Of a stretch of DNA of 64,000 bases, positions 17,564 through 26,408 are shown piece by piece. The position numbers were made by a program, and so were the translations under genes. Within the stretch, counting starts at the first letter, position 1; each line of letters begins with the position of its first letter. The stretch lies in NCBI GenBank assembly GCA_963650915.1, contig CAVJMJ010000005.1:29095-93094 (forward strand), read 5' to 3'. The notes below the pieces were generated by a model that was not told the DNA's origin, searched no databases, and saw only the letters and a list, made by a program, of their open reading frames with translations. The DNA comes from UBA4636 sp963650915 (lineage in GTDB: Bacteria > Bacillota > Clostridia > Christensenellales > Borkfalkiaceae).

Positions 17564-18682
17564 TTAAAACATATCGTGGTTTAAGGCGTAGTTTAAAACG
17601 GCTAAACTCGAACTGTCGTCTGGCTTGGACATATAAGCCGTTTTGGGGCGCACTATATTGACGGGCATTTCGATTCTTCCCGACAAATATTCGGCACCTC
17701 CGCGGATATAAGAAATTCCGCCGCCGGTAATAGATACCGAAACGTTATGGGGTAACTTTACCCTGCTGTTTAATATTGCCTTGTCGAAATCTTCGGCAAT
17801 TGCGTCTATAACGTACCTCGTTACGTCGTTTGAGGATGAAACGGGGAAATTATACTGCTCGTCCCCATACAAAACGACGTAGTTGCCGACGTCCATGTGT
17901 ATACTTAAATTTATTTTGCGTTTCAACCTTTCGGCAACGTCGAACTCGACGTTGAATTTATCGTAAAGATACGCCGTTATATGCCCGCCGCCCACGGGGA
18001 AAACCCTTTCAAACAAGGCACCGTCACCCGACAACACCGTAAGTTGCGAGGTAGAATACCCTACGTCGAGCAAAATTTGAGTCGTTCTTCTTTCTTCTTT
18101 GGTAAACAATAAAGAGCCTTCGGCAAGGGTTACGGGGATGAAAACGACCTCGTCCACCTTTAAACTTTTAAGCATCTTTCTCATGATTTCCATAAAATCA
18201 CGCCTCGCCCCGTAAACGGAAACGTAGGAGGAAAGAGATGACGTTTTTAAGCCTAAAACATCGTCGCAACGCAATCCGCCGTCAATCAAAAAACAGACGG
18301 CGTTGCGCGAGATTATCTCGTAATCGCCGGTGTCGAGACCATGGCATGCTCCGTCGAAAAACTCGGTTAAATCCTTGGGGCGAATGCGCTTTTTACGGTT
18401 GTAAAAGGCGCGTTGCTCGGTGTTGAACAAACGCAAAAATTCGCCCGGCACGCCGACGTAAACTTTATTCAAGCGTGCCTTTGCCGAAGCCGAAACGGAT
18501 TTTAAACTTTTAGAAACGGCGTTATATAAATTCCCTTCGTTGATTTTATCGCCGTCGAAAGCGTCGTGAACACACTTTCTTATGGCACGAATGGTGAAAT
18601 TGTTGTTAATTCCGTTTTCGCCGATTAGTGCGGTAAGAGAGTAGCTTCCTACGTCGATTACCGCAACCGCGTCTTTTAACAT
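17564..18682 (-). CDS. ftsA: Divergent FtsA-like cell-division ATPase
   Basis: A 372-residue actin/Hsp70-fold protein in the ftsA position, directly before ftsZ. FtsA normally ties FtsZ filaments to the membrane. Phosphate-1 loop AVIDVGSYSLTALIG, the SHS2/1C region with KVYVGVPGEFLRLF, phosphate-2 LLDVGYSTSQLTVL and the adenosine motif ITGGGISYIRGG are recognisable but drifted. It ends at LAVLNYALNHDMF. The linker and amphipathic membrane helix that close ordinary FtsA (about 410-440 residues) are not visible. The 180-bp gap to ftsZ holds several AAAACATATC words and no clear promoter. Confidence 0.78.
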   Translation of the reverse strand: MLKDAVAVIDVGSYSLTALIGENGINNNFTIRAIRKCVHDAFDGDKINEGNLYNAVSKSLKSVSASAKARLNKVYVGVPGEFLRLFNTEQRAFYNRKKRIRPKDLTEFFDGACHGLDTGDYEIISRNAVCFLIDGGLRCDDVLGLKTSSLSSYVSVYGARRDFMEIMRKMLKSLKVDEVVFIPVTLAEGSLLFTKEERRTTQILLDVGYSTSQLTVLSGDGALFERVFPVGGGHITAYLYDKFNVEFDVAERLKRKINLSIHMDVGNYVVLYGDEQYNFPVSSSNDVTRYVIDAIAEDFDKAILNSRVKLPHNVSVSITGGGISYIRGGAEYLSGRIEMPVNIVRPKTAYMSKPDDSSSLAVLNYALNHDMF

Positions 18683-18821
18683 GATTTTACCTCATTGGTT
18701 TATTCGTAATTTATAGGCTTTTTTATTCGTAGTTTAAACGCTCTTTTGAAACGACCCGTTTAGTAGTTTAAACGCCCTCGTTTAAACTACCCTTGTTTAT
18801 TTTTAGTAAAGACCGATTTGA

Positions 18822-18902
18822 GCGGGCGTTTATGCAGGCGTTTTTATATTTGCGCACTTTTTGCGGGCGTTTATGAAGGCGTTTTCGTATTTGCGCACTT
18901 TA
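18822..18902. repeat. 41-bp direct repeat abutting the ftsQ stop
   Basis: Two near-identical units with period 41 (18822-18862 and 18863-18902), each GCGGGCGTTTATG...TTTGCGCACTTT. The second ends at the ftsQ stop codon. Confidence 0.9.
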
Positions 18903-19676
18903 TTAAACGTTTTGCCTCGTGTAGACAGCCGTAACCTTGCCGGAATCCGATAAGGTGTAACTTTCTATAACGCCACAAATAAGATCACCGCCGTTTAGCC
19001 CGTTGTATTTTGAAATTGCCGCCAAAACCTTTTCCTGAGTTTTTTCGGCGGCTTTATAGACGAGTATCTTTAAACCGCTACGCATGTTTATTTCTATACG
19101 GTAATTCCCCTTTTCGGGCGTTTCTATAACGGCAACGGAAGATAAATAATCTCTGGGACTCGAAAAACAGGATATTGCCGTTTTTAAAGAGTTAAAAACT
19201 TCTTCGTCGGGATAAACAAGCGGTTTTTTGAGTTCAACCGTCGGTTGAATTTCCGTTTTGAATTCTATCAAAACGTCTGATAACCCGTCTGCGGGGTTTA
19301 TAAGGGTTTCACGCTTTCTAAGCACCGAAAAGTCGTCGTCCAAAACGTAGATTTCGTCGTTGTAAACAATAGCGAATCTTTCCTCGTCGGAATACAGGTT
19401 TACTTCCAAAGAAAAGGGGTAATTTTTATTTACGCTTTTGACTTTGAAGCCCGTTTTCGCAACCACCCTTTCTTTAACCTCGTCGGTGTTTAAAAAGAGA
19501 AGATTTTTGCCTTTATACTCGGATAAAACCTGCATGCAAAGTTCGTAGTCTTCAAAAGAGTAAGCCGAATAATTTACGTTGATGTCGCTCACCCTCGTAA
19601 CGGTAACGAAAACGAGCGCAAAGTATAAACAAAGCGCAATTATTCCCGATATTAAAACCGTCTTTTTGTAATTCAT
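18903..19676 (-). CDS. ftsQ: Division protein FtsQ/DivIB
   Basis: A 257-residue bitopic membrane protein of the divisome core, which links FtsL and partner proteins to septal wall synthesis. One N-terminal membrane segment (about 8-28, ISGIIALCLYFALVFVTV) is followed by a POTRA-like stretch (VSDINVNYSAYSFEDYELCMQVL...GKNLLFLNTDEVKERV) and the FtsQ beta domain (VNLYSDEERFAIVYNDEIYVLDDDFSVL). The order in the cluster, between murA and ftsA-like, supports the call. The start is 24 bp after the murA stop, so the pair is cotranscribed. Confidence 0.88.
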   Translation of the reverse strand: MNYKKTVLISGIIALCLYFALVFVTVTRVSDINVNYSAYSFEDYELCMQVLSEYKGKNLLFLNTDEVKERVVAKTGFKVKSVNKNYPFSLEVNLYSDEERFAIVYNDEIYVLDDDFSVLRKRETLINPADGLSDVLIEFKTEIQPTVELKKPLVYPDEEVFNSLKTAISCFSSPRDYLSSVAVIETPEKGNYRIEINMRSGLKILVYKAAEKTQEKVLAAISKYNGLNGGDLICGVIESYTLSDSGKVTAVYTRQNV

Positions 19677-19700
19677 GTTTCGTCCTCGTTAAGGTAAATT

Positions 19701-20975
19701 TTATCGGTCGCAAAATAATTTTATGTCTGCGCCCGCATTGCTGAGTTTTTTGTCGAAATCTTCATAACCGCGCATTATTACTTCGGCGTTTTCGACTACC
19801 GAAAAACCTTCGATTTTTAAAGCCGTCACGGTAAGCCCCGCACCCCCTCTTAAATCGGGTGCTACCATATCCGCACCGTGTAATCTCCCGCCGTTGACGG
19901 TAACCGTTTTGCCATCCGTTTTAAACGACGCACCCGTTTTTTCAAGTTCTTGTAAATACTGAAAACGATTGTCGAAAACTGATTCGGTTACGACGGTACT
20001 TCCTTTTAAAGCCGCCGCCGAGCAAGTGATTATTGGTTGAAGGTCGGTCGGGAATAACGGATAGGGACCCGTTTTTATCGTACCGAAGGCTAAATTTTCC
20101 CCGCGCGATTGTATATATATCTTATCACTATATATCTTAACATATAAGTCACCGTTTTTGCAAGTATTATCGAGAATTTTTTTCGTTAAAGACGAAATAT
20201 TTTGGCTGTTTATACCGCAAATTTCCACCTTTCCGCCCAAAAGGTAAGAAAGTGTCAAATAGGTACCGCCTTCTATCCTGTCCGAGATAGGACGGTAACT
20301 TATTTCGCCGTTAAGTTTATTTACTCCCGATATTACGATTTCGTCGGATCCGCCGCCTTTTATCCTTGCTCCGCACCTGTTTAAAAAGTCGCACAAGTCC
20401 TTGACTTCGGGTTCTTTTGCCGAATTTTTTATAACCGTTTCGTCTTTTGCGGTAACGGCGGCTAAAATAAGATTTTCCGTAGCCCCGACGGAAGGATAGC
20501 GCAAATTTATTTTGCAACCTTTTAAACAACTCGTAAATAACGTCACGTATTCATCGGTTTCAAAAACTTCGGCACCCAGTTTTTTAAGCCCGTCGAGGTG
20601 AATGTCGACGGGACGGGTACCTAACTTGCAACCGCCCGGTTTGGGAATTTTAGCATAGCCGAACCTACTTAAAAGAGCCCCCGTCAGAAAAAAGGACGCG
20701 CGAATTTTAGACGCCGTGTTTTTCGGCAATTCGGGCGTAAAAATAGGTCGTCCGTCAATTTCAAGACCGCCTTTTTTACGCTTGACCGAAGCTCCTATCG
20801 ACGTTAAAACTTCGCTTAAAACTTTTACGTCGCCGATATCGGGGCAATCCTCTATAAAAACTTTACCGTCCGTCAAGGAAGATGCGCACATTAAAGTCAG
20901 TGCGGAATTTTTAGCGGGGCTTATTTTTATTTCGCCGTATAAACTTTTCCCGCCGTTTATTAAATAACTCGACAT
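19701..20975 (-). CDS. murA: UDP-N-acetylglucosamine 1-carboxyvinyltransferase
   Basis: First committed step of peptidoglycan synthesis: transfers enolpyruvate from PEP to UDP-GlcNAc in the cytoplasm. The 424 residues are full length. KISPAKNSALTLMCAS gives the Lys-Asn substrate pair, and PKPGGCKLGTRPVDIHLDGL carries the catalytic cysteine, target of fosfomycin in this family. GPYPLFPTDLQP and DLRGGAGLTVTALKI complete the EPSP-synthase-like fold. It sits where murG or murB normally follows ftsW, 330 bp after the ftsW stop in transcription order. Confidence 0.94.
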   Translation of the reverse strand: MSSYLINGGKSLYGEIKISPAKNSALTLMCASSLTDGKVFIEDCPDIGDVKVLSEVLTSIGASVKRKKGGLEIDGRPIFTPELPKNTASKIRASFFLTGALLSRFGYAKIPKPGGCKLGTRPVDIHLDGLKKLGAEVFETDEYVTLFTSCLKGCKINLRYPSVGATENLILAAVTAKDETVIKNSAKEPEVKDLCDFLNRCGARIKGGGSDEIVISGVNKLNGEISYRPISDRIEGGTYLTLSYLLGGKVEICGINSQNISSLTKKILDNTCKNGDLYVKIYSDKIYIQSRGENLAFGTIKTGPYPLFPTDLQPIITCSAAALKGSTVVTESVFDNRFQYLQELEKTGASFKTDGKTVTVNGGRLHGADMVAPDLRGGAGLTVTALKIEGFSVVENAEVIMRGYEDFDKKLSNAGADIKLFCDR

Positions 20976-21117
20976 AAAATTCCCGAAAGCGGAGAGGGTT
21001 CTTTTAAAAAAACTTGCCGTTAAAGCCGTAAATAACTACGAAAAAGCCCTTCCGCAACACAATTTATAGTATGCGAAAAGGCTTATATTAGTTAATTTTA
21101 TGCGGTGGGGTTTTAGA

Positions 21118-21305
21118 TACGCCTTACCACACGATTTACGATGTGATTAACGGTGTGATTTGCTGCGTGATTTTCGGTGTGATTTAAGATGTGATTTTCG
21201 GTATGATTTTCGGTGTGATTTACGGTATGATTTACGGGGTTGATTTGCGATGTGATTAACGGTGTGATTTAAGATGTGAGTTACGCTGCGGGTTAAGATG
21301 TGATT
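21118..21305. repeat. Degenerate 12-13-bp tandem repeats (GTGATTTACGGT type)
   Basis: About fifteen imperfect copies of GTGATTTACGGT or TGTGATTTTCGGTG run from 21118 into the last codons of ftsW. They fill most of the 330-bp gap between ftsW and murA, which otherwise shows nothing. Confidence 0.85.
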
Positions 21306-22429
21306 TACGGGGTGACGCAGTTTAGAGGTTGAGAAATTTTTCTTTCTTTTGAAACGTTATATATAACGCCGAACGCCGACATAAAAGCGATTACCGAGGT
21401 ATTACCCGACGAAATAAGGGGTAGAGGTAAGCCCGTCGGCGGTATCGAACCCGTGACGACGAGGGCGTTTACGGTAAGTTGCACGGCGTATACGTTCGTT
21501 ATGCCCAAAGTTAACAGATAACCGAAAAAATCTTCCGACTTTTTTGCGACCTTTATGCACCTGAAAACGAGAAACGCCATGACCGAAAAGAGTATGACGG
21601 TTCCGACAAACCCCGTTTCCTCCCCTATTACCGATAAAATAAAATCGCTTTCGGAAAAGGGAAGAAATCTGTATTTTTGGCGGGAATTGAAAAGTCCGAC
21701 GCCGAAAAGTCCGCCAGAGCCAAGTCCGTAAAGGGACTGCAAAAGTTGATAGCCTTCACCTTTGGGCGTTTCCCACGGGTTTAAAAAGGCGGTAAGCCGT
21801 TTCAACCTATAAGGCTCCAAAACGATAAGGGCGGGCACTGCTAACAAAAGAGGCACTGAAAGCATAAGTAAATGCTTCGTTTTTACACCCGCCAAAAAAA
21901 GCACGGAAAGCATTACCGCCACCAAACACACGGTTATCGACATATTGGGTTCGAGCATTATAAGAAGACACATTACTCCTCCCGACAAGACGGGTAAAAT
22001 TATGCCTTTGAAACTTCTTGCCCGTGACGGCGATACATAAAAATATTCGGCTACGAAAAATACGTAACAAAATTTTGCTATTTCGGACGATTGTAAGGTG
22101 AAAAAGCCTAAGTTTATCCAACGCTTGGCACCGTAAACTTCCACGGATAAAAAAGGCAGAAAACAAAGGGCTAAAAGTATTACGCCTATAAGATACAGCC
22201 ACTTGGTTTTACCTATGTATTTTCGGTAATCGATATTTGCGGTAACCGCCATTGCCACAAGCCCGACAACAAAACCGGCACTTTGCTTTACGGCAAAGTA
22301 ATAAGGGTTATTATAATCGGCTTCGGCTACGTAACTCGACGCCGAATACACCGCCACAATGCCGTAAAGGGCGAGGGCGATTACCGTAACGGGTATAAAT
22401 AAGTCGCCGTCAATCGCCCGTTTCTTCAT
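21305..22429 (-). CDS. ftsW: Septal peptidoglycan polymerase FtsW (SEDS family)
   Basis: SEDS glycosyltransferase that polymerises lipid II at the septum with its partner transpeptidase SpoVD. I set the start at 22429 (MKKRAIDGDLFIPV), which has CAGGGGAC just upstream and overlaps murD by 20 bases; this gives 374 residues. The longer open frame would add an arginine-rich leader that is murD in another frame. About ten hydrophobic segments are visible. The family signature GLGSGGLFGVGLFNSRQK followed by FLPFSESDFILSVIGEETGF is intact, as is GLPLPLISSGNTS near the end. Its 3' end runs into tandem repeats. Confidence 0.93.
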   Translation of the reverse strand: MKKRAIDGDLFIPVTVIALALYGIVAVYSASSYVAEADYNNPYYFAVKQSAGFVVGLVAMAVTANIDYRKYIGKTKWLYLIGVILLALCFLPFLSVEVYGAKRWINLGFFTLQSSEIAKFCYVFFVAEYFYVSPSRARSFKGIILPVLSGGVMCLLIMLEPNMSITVCLVAVMLSVLFLAGVKTKHLLMLSVPLLLAVPALIVLEPYRLKRLTAFLNPWETPKGEGYQLLQSLYGLGSGGLFGVGLFNSRQKYRFLPFSESDFILSVIGEETGFVGTVILFSVMAFLVFRCIKVAKKSEDFFGYLLTLGITNVYAVQLTVNALVVTGSIPPTGLPLPLISSGNTSVIAFMSAFGVIYNVSKERKISQPLNCVTP

Positions 22430-23795
22430 TAAGTCCCCTGACAAGACAGTTAAACCGTTCGCCTCTGTCGACGTAATTTTTGAAAGCGTCGAAACTCGAA
22501 GTCGCAGGCGAAAACAAAACGGCTTCGCCTTCCCCCGCCGTGGATTTTGCAAGACGAAGCGCAGTCAATAAATCTAAAACGACTGAGGCTTCCACTCCCG
22601 TTTTTCTTGCGCAATTTAACATGTCGTAACGACTTTCCCCGATTAAAATTACCTGCTTTATTTTATCGGCGTTATTTTTTATCGTGTTAAAAATGCAGGT
22701 AAAATCTTGATTTTTGTTTTTACCGCCCATAATAAGCACCCCGCTTTTATTTAAGGCTTCTATGGCTTTTACGGTAGAGTCGGCGTTTGTGGATTTCGAG
22801 TCGTTTATATAGGTTACGCCGTTATATTCGCCGACGGTTTCCATGCGGTATTTTAAGCCTTTAAAGTCGGTAAACGTATTAACTATATCTTCCGTTTTAA
22901 GTCCGTAAATTTTTAAGGCGCATAGGGCGGCAAGGGCGTTTTCGATATTATGCTCCCCCATTATTTGCAAATCGCAAACGGGCATAATTTCTTCGCCGAA
23001 GTAATAAATTTTTTCATCCTTTAAGTAAGCCCCTTTAACCTCTTCTTTGGTCGAAAACCAAACGATTTCAGAACGTAAATCTTTAGCAAAACTTCTGACG
23101 ATTTCGTCGTCGTAGTTTAAAACCGCCCACTCGCTTTCACGCTGATTTTTAAAAAGCCTCTTTTTTAAATAAATGTAATTTTGCATGTCGTAATGTCTGT
23201 CGAGATGGTCTTCGCTTACGTTAAGCATTACCCCTATGTGCGGGGTAAAAAGATGTACCGTTTCAAGTTGAAAGGAGGAAACTTCGACTACGCAAACGTC
23301 GGTTTGGGTGGTTTCGTCGGCGTGCTTTATAAAGGGCGTACCTACGTTGCCCAATAGATACGACGATTCTCCGCTATCCGACAAAGCCTTTCCGATAAGG
23401 GTCGAAACGGTGGTTTTTCCGTTCGTCCCCGTCACGGCGATTATAGGGGCTTTCGAGTTTAAATAGGCAAGTTCGGTTTCGCCTATTATACGCTTATTCA
23501 GTCTTTTAAGCCTTACCGCAATCGGGTTGTCGACGGGAACGGCAGGGCTTAAAACAATAGTGTCGTAATTGGTCAAATAATTTTTACGCTCATCGTAATT
23601 TTCTTCGTTTTCTTCGATATCATGCGCGATTTTGGCTCCTTTTTCAACAAGACGCAAGCACTCTTTAGAGGATAAAACTTCTTTATCCTCGTCGAATATC
23701 CCCACGACGGCGTTTTTAGAAAGCAAAAATTCGGCACACTCGATACCGCTTTTTTTCATTCCGAAAACGAGATATTTTTCATTGCTATATTTCAT
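22410..23795 (-). CDS. murD: UDP-N-acetylmuramoyl-L-alanine--D-glutamate ligase
   Basis: Adds D-glutamate to UDP-MurNAc-Ala, cytosolic. A 461-residue Mur ligase. The N-terminal Rossmann domain starts YLVFGMKKSGIECAEFLLSKNA. The ATP loop is IAVTGTNGKTTVSTLIG (about 115-130). The central domain has EVSSFQLETV and NVSEDHLDRH, and the C-terminal domain contains YINDSKSTNADSTVKAIEA and LFSPATSSFDAFKNYVDRG, the standard MurD tail. Sixteen bases after mraY, overlapping ftsW. Confidence 0.95.
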   Translation of the reverse strand: MKYSNEKYLVFGMKKSGIECAEFLLSKNAVVGIFDEDKEVLSSKECLRLVEKGAKIAHDIEENEENYDERKNYLTNYDTIVLSPAVPVDNPIAVRLKRLNKRIIGETELAYLNSKAPIIAVTGTNGKTTVSTLIGKALSDSGESSYLLGNVGTPFIKHADETTQTDVCVVEVSSFQLETVHLFTPHIGVMLNVSEDHLDRHYDMQNYIYLKKRLFKNQRESEWAVLNYDDEIVRSFAKDLRSEIVWFSTKEEVKGAYLKDEKIYYFGEEIMPVCDLQIMGEHNIENALAALCALKIYGLKTEDIVNTFTDFKGLKYRMETVGEYNGVTYINDSKSTNADSTVKAIEALNKSGVLIMGGKNKNQDFTCIFNTIKNNADKIKQVILIGESRYDMLNCARKTGVEASVVLDLLTALRLAKSTAGEGEAVLFSPATSSFDAFKNYVDRGERFNCLVRGLNEETGD

Positions 23796-23810
23796 TTATT
23801 ACCTCATATA

Positions 23811-24794
23811 TTATACGAAATTTAAAATACATATTAAGCCTATGACGAGGGTCAAGGTAAAATACCAAAATACGATTTTACTTTCCGAATACCCTTTGTG
23901 CTGAAAATGATGATGAATTGGCGCCATAAGGAAAATTCGCTTTTTTGTTCGCTTAAAGTACAGTACCTGCAATATTACCGACACTCCCGACAAAACGTAG
24001 GTTACACCGACTAAGGGTATATATAAAACGTTTCCGCTAAAAGTGTATACCGACGCAATAAGTCCGCCTAAGGAAAGAGAACCGGTATCACCCATAAATA
24101 CGCTTGCTTTGTTTACGTTGAACAAAAGATATCCCGTTAAACTGCCTGCACAGGCAATAGCCGAAATCGACAAGCCGGCATATTCTTCTTTGTCGAGATA
24201 ACTTTGACCGAACTTTTCCGTTTGTAACAAAATAATTACGGCTATAACGGCTAAAACGACGGAAGAAACCGTACCCGCCAGACCGTCCAAGCCGTCGGTA
24301 AGATTTACGCAGTTAGTGGTTGCCAAAAACACGAAAACGCAAAGAGGAAAAAACCACAAACCTATGTTTACGAGTTTATCGGTAAAGGGAATATATAGAT
24401 TATTCAAGCCGTTACGCATGCAAAATACCGCCGAAATTACCGCTATTATCGTCTGAAAAAGTATTTTTTGCCACGGGGTAAGACCTTCGTTTTTGCAATA
24501 CCGAATTTTGATGAAATCGTCCAAAAAGCCGATCAAAGCATACAAAAGGAAAACGAGCATCGCCGTTAAAGAGATGAATTTCGACCTTACCGCAAAAAAA
24601 TAAATTAGAGCCGTCGTTAAGACGAAACCTATTCCGCCCATAGTCGGCGTTCCGTTTTTTGAAAAATGTTCGGGAACGTATTTTAGTATGGTTTGATTGA
24701 TTTTCGCCCGCTTAAGTATCGGTATTAATATAAAGGTAACCGTAGCCGAAAGACATAGGCAAACTAAATATACGATTATAAGTTTTTTAGCCAT
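23811..24794 (-). CDS. mraY: Phospho-N-acetylmuramoyl-pentapeptide transferase
   Basis: Integral membrane enzyme that makes lipid I from UDP-MurNAc-pentapeptide and undecaprenyl phosphate. 327 residues with about ten hydrophobic segments. Signature loops: KNGTPTMGGIGFV at the start, LIGFLDDFIKIRYCKNEGLTPWQK with the catalytic Asp pair, NCVNLTDGLDGLAG, and VFMGDTGSLSLGG, ending with APIHHHFQHKGYSESK. All canonical, so the enzyme should be active. It lies between murE and murD; murF, often found between murE and mraY, is not here. Confidence 0.96.
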   Translation of the reverse strand: MAKKLIIVYLVCLCLSATVTFILIPILKRAKINQTILKYVPEHFSKNGTPTMGGIGFVLTTALIYFFAVRSKFISLTAMLVFLLYALIGFLDDFIKIRYCKNEGLTPWQKILFQTIIAVISAVFCMRNGLNNLYIPFTDKLVNIGLWFFPLCVFVFLATTNCVNLTDGLDGLAGTVSSVVLAVIAVIILLQTEKFGQSYLDKEEYAGLSISAIACAGSLTGYLLFNVNKASVFMGDTGSLSLGGLIASVYTFSGNVLYIPLVGVTYVLSGVSVILQVLYFKRTKKRIFLMAPIHHHFQHKGYSESKIVFWYFTLTLVIGLICILNFV

Positions 24795-24909
24795 ATCAAG
24801 GTTTTAGTCATATTAGTTTTTATATTATGATTTTGTTATATTTAGGTTTTTGTTACATTTAGGTTTTTATATCGTCGGTATTATATTTATTGAGCGTATC
24901 GAGGTTTTA

Positions 24910-26403
24910 TTATATCGTGATTTTGGGCGTATTATTGTTTTGAAGATTAAAAGCGGTGAGTTCGGCGACTATCCTTTTTACGGCGGACTCGTCGGAATAC
25001 TCTATTTTTTCGCCCTGCTTTTCTATATACTTTTCGGCACCTTTTCCCGCTATAATCAAGGTGTCGCCCGATTTTAGCCTTTCTACGGCGTATTTTACGG
25101 CAAGGTATCTGTCGGCAATTTTTACGTAATTTGACGAAACGGTTTTTAAGCCTTCTTCGATTTCCTCTATTATCTCGTTTTCGTCCTCGAACCTCGGGTT
25201 ATCCGAAGTTATTATTACGTTATCTATAATGTCCCCCGCTATTTTGCCCATTAAGGGGCGTTTTTGTCTGTCGCGATCGCCTCCGCAACCGAACACGAGA
25301 AAGGTTTGACCTTCGGTAACCGACGCTATAAAGGAAAGGCTTTTATTTAGTCCGTCGGGAGTGTGGGCGTAATCGACGAAAATTTTTGCGCCGTTAAAAT
25401 CCTCAACGCATTGCATTCGCCCTTCCGCAGACGTAACGTCGCCTATATATTTAACTATTTTTTCGGGTTTTATACCGAGTAAAAAGCAGGCGCAGGCAGA
25501 TCCTAAAAGATTGTAGGCGTTGAACTCCCCGTAAAGTTTCGAGTTTACCTTGTAAATCATGTCGAACATGTTTATTATAAAACTTAAACCGTTTAACGAT
25601 TCTTTCAGATTTATCGCGAAAACGTCGGATGGCGAATATATGCCGTAAGTTACGGTCTTTTTAGGGTTTTCTCGGTAAATTTCACGTCCCAAAGGGTCGT
25701 CGGCGTTGACTACGAAAAACCTTGCGTTTTTGGAAAACGCGCTTTTTTTGACCTTTCTGTAACTTTCGAAATCGGTAAAATAATCGAGATGGTCGTGGGT
25801 GCAATTGGTAAAAACCAAACATTCGAAGTTTATACTCGCCAACTTTTTCAGCCATATCGCATGGGCGGAAAGTTCGGTTACGACGTATTTTACCCCGCTA
25901 CTTTTAAAGCGTGACAAAAGACAATAAAATTCATTCGGATCGGGCGTGGTTAAGGTGGGCGGTAAGGTTCCGCCCTGCCATTTTACGCCGTTTGTGCCTA
26001 CGGTTGCGACGGTTTTTCCGTGTGCGGATAAAATATCGCCTATTATTTTTACCGTGCTTGTTTTGCCGTTGGTGCCGACGACGCCTATTATTTTCAAGTC
26101 CTTTTGCGGATTTCCGTAAAACGCCGCCGAAAAATAAGAATATGCAAGACGAGCGTCTTCGCATAACACCTGAACGCAATTTATTTTAGGAAGCAATTTT
26201 TCGGTTACTACGGCAACGGCACCGTTGTTTTCTGCTATGGAGGCAAAGTTATGCCCGTCGGAGTTTTCCCCTCTCAGACAAAAATACAAGTCGCCTTGCT
26301 TTATTTTGCGACTGTCGTGGCTCATACCGCTAATTTCGACGTCGACGTCTTTCGGATAAATTTTTACCTTGTTAAAACCTTTAATAATCTCTGTAAGTTT
26401 CAT
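24910..26403 (-). CDS. murE: UDP-MurNAc-tripeptide ligase, meso-diaminopimelate type
   Basis: Adds the third stem-peptide residue. I place the start at 26403 (MKLTEIIKGFNKVKIYPKD), 5 bases after the SpoVD stop, giving 497 residues. The longer open frame is an arginine-rich read of spoVD in another frame. ATP loop GVVGTNGKTSTVKIIGDIL, central NCTHDHLDYFTDFESY, C-terminal VDYAHTPDGLNKSL. The motif SDNPRFEDENEI contains DNPR, the signature of enzymes that add meso-diaminopimelate rather than lysine. The last motif AGKGAEKYIEK is normal. Confidence 0.94.
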   Translation of the reverse strand: MKLTEIIKGFNKVKIYPKDVDVEISGMSHDSRKIKQGDLYFCLRGENSDGHNFASIAENNGAVAVVTEKLLPKINCVQVLCEDARLAYSYFSAAFYGNPQKDLKIIGVVGTNGKTSTVKIIGDILSAHGKTVATVGTNGVKWQGGTLPPTLTTPDPNEFYCLLSRFKSSGVKYVVTELSAHAIWLKKLASINFECLVFTNCTHDHLDYFTDFESYRKVKKSAFSKNARFFVVNADDPLGREIYRENPKKTVTYGIYSPSDVFAINLKESLNGLSFIINMFDMIYKVNSKLYGEFNAYNLLGSACACFLLGIKPEKIVKYIGDVTSAEGRMQCVEDFNGAKIFVDYAHTPDGLNKSLSFIASVTEGQTFLVFGCGGDRDRQKRPLMGKIAGDIIDNVIITSDNPRFEDENEIIEEIEEGLKTVSSNYVKIADRYLAVKYAVERLKSGDTLIIAGKGAEKYIEKQGEKIEYSDESAVKRIVAELTAFNLQNNNTPKITI

Positions 26404-26408
26404 TTTCG

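Noticed and set aside
22430..22552. Longer N-terminus for FtsW
   Set aside because: Arginine-rich, is murD in another frame; the ATG at 22429 has a good ribosome site and membrane proteins of this family start there.
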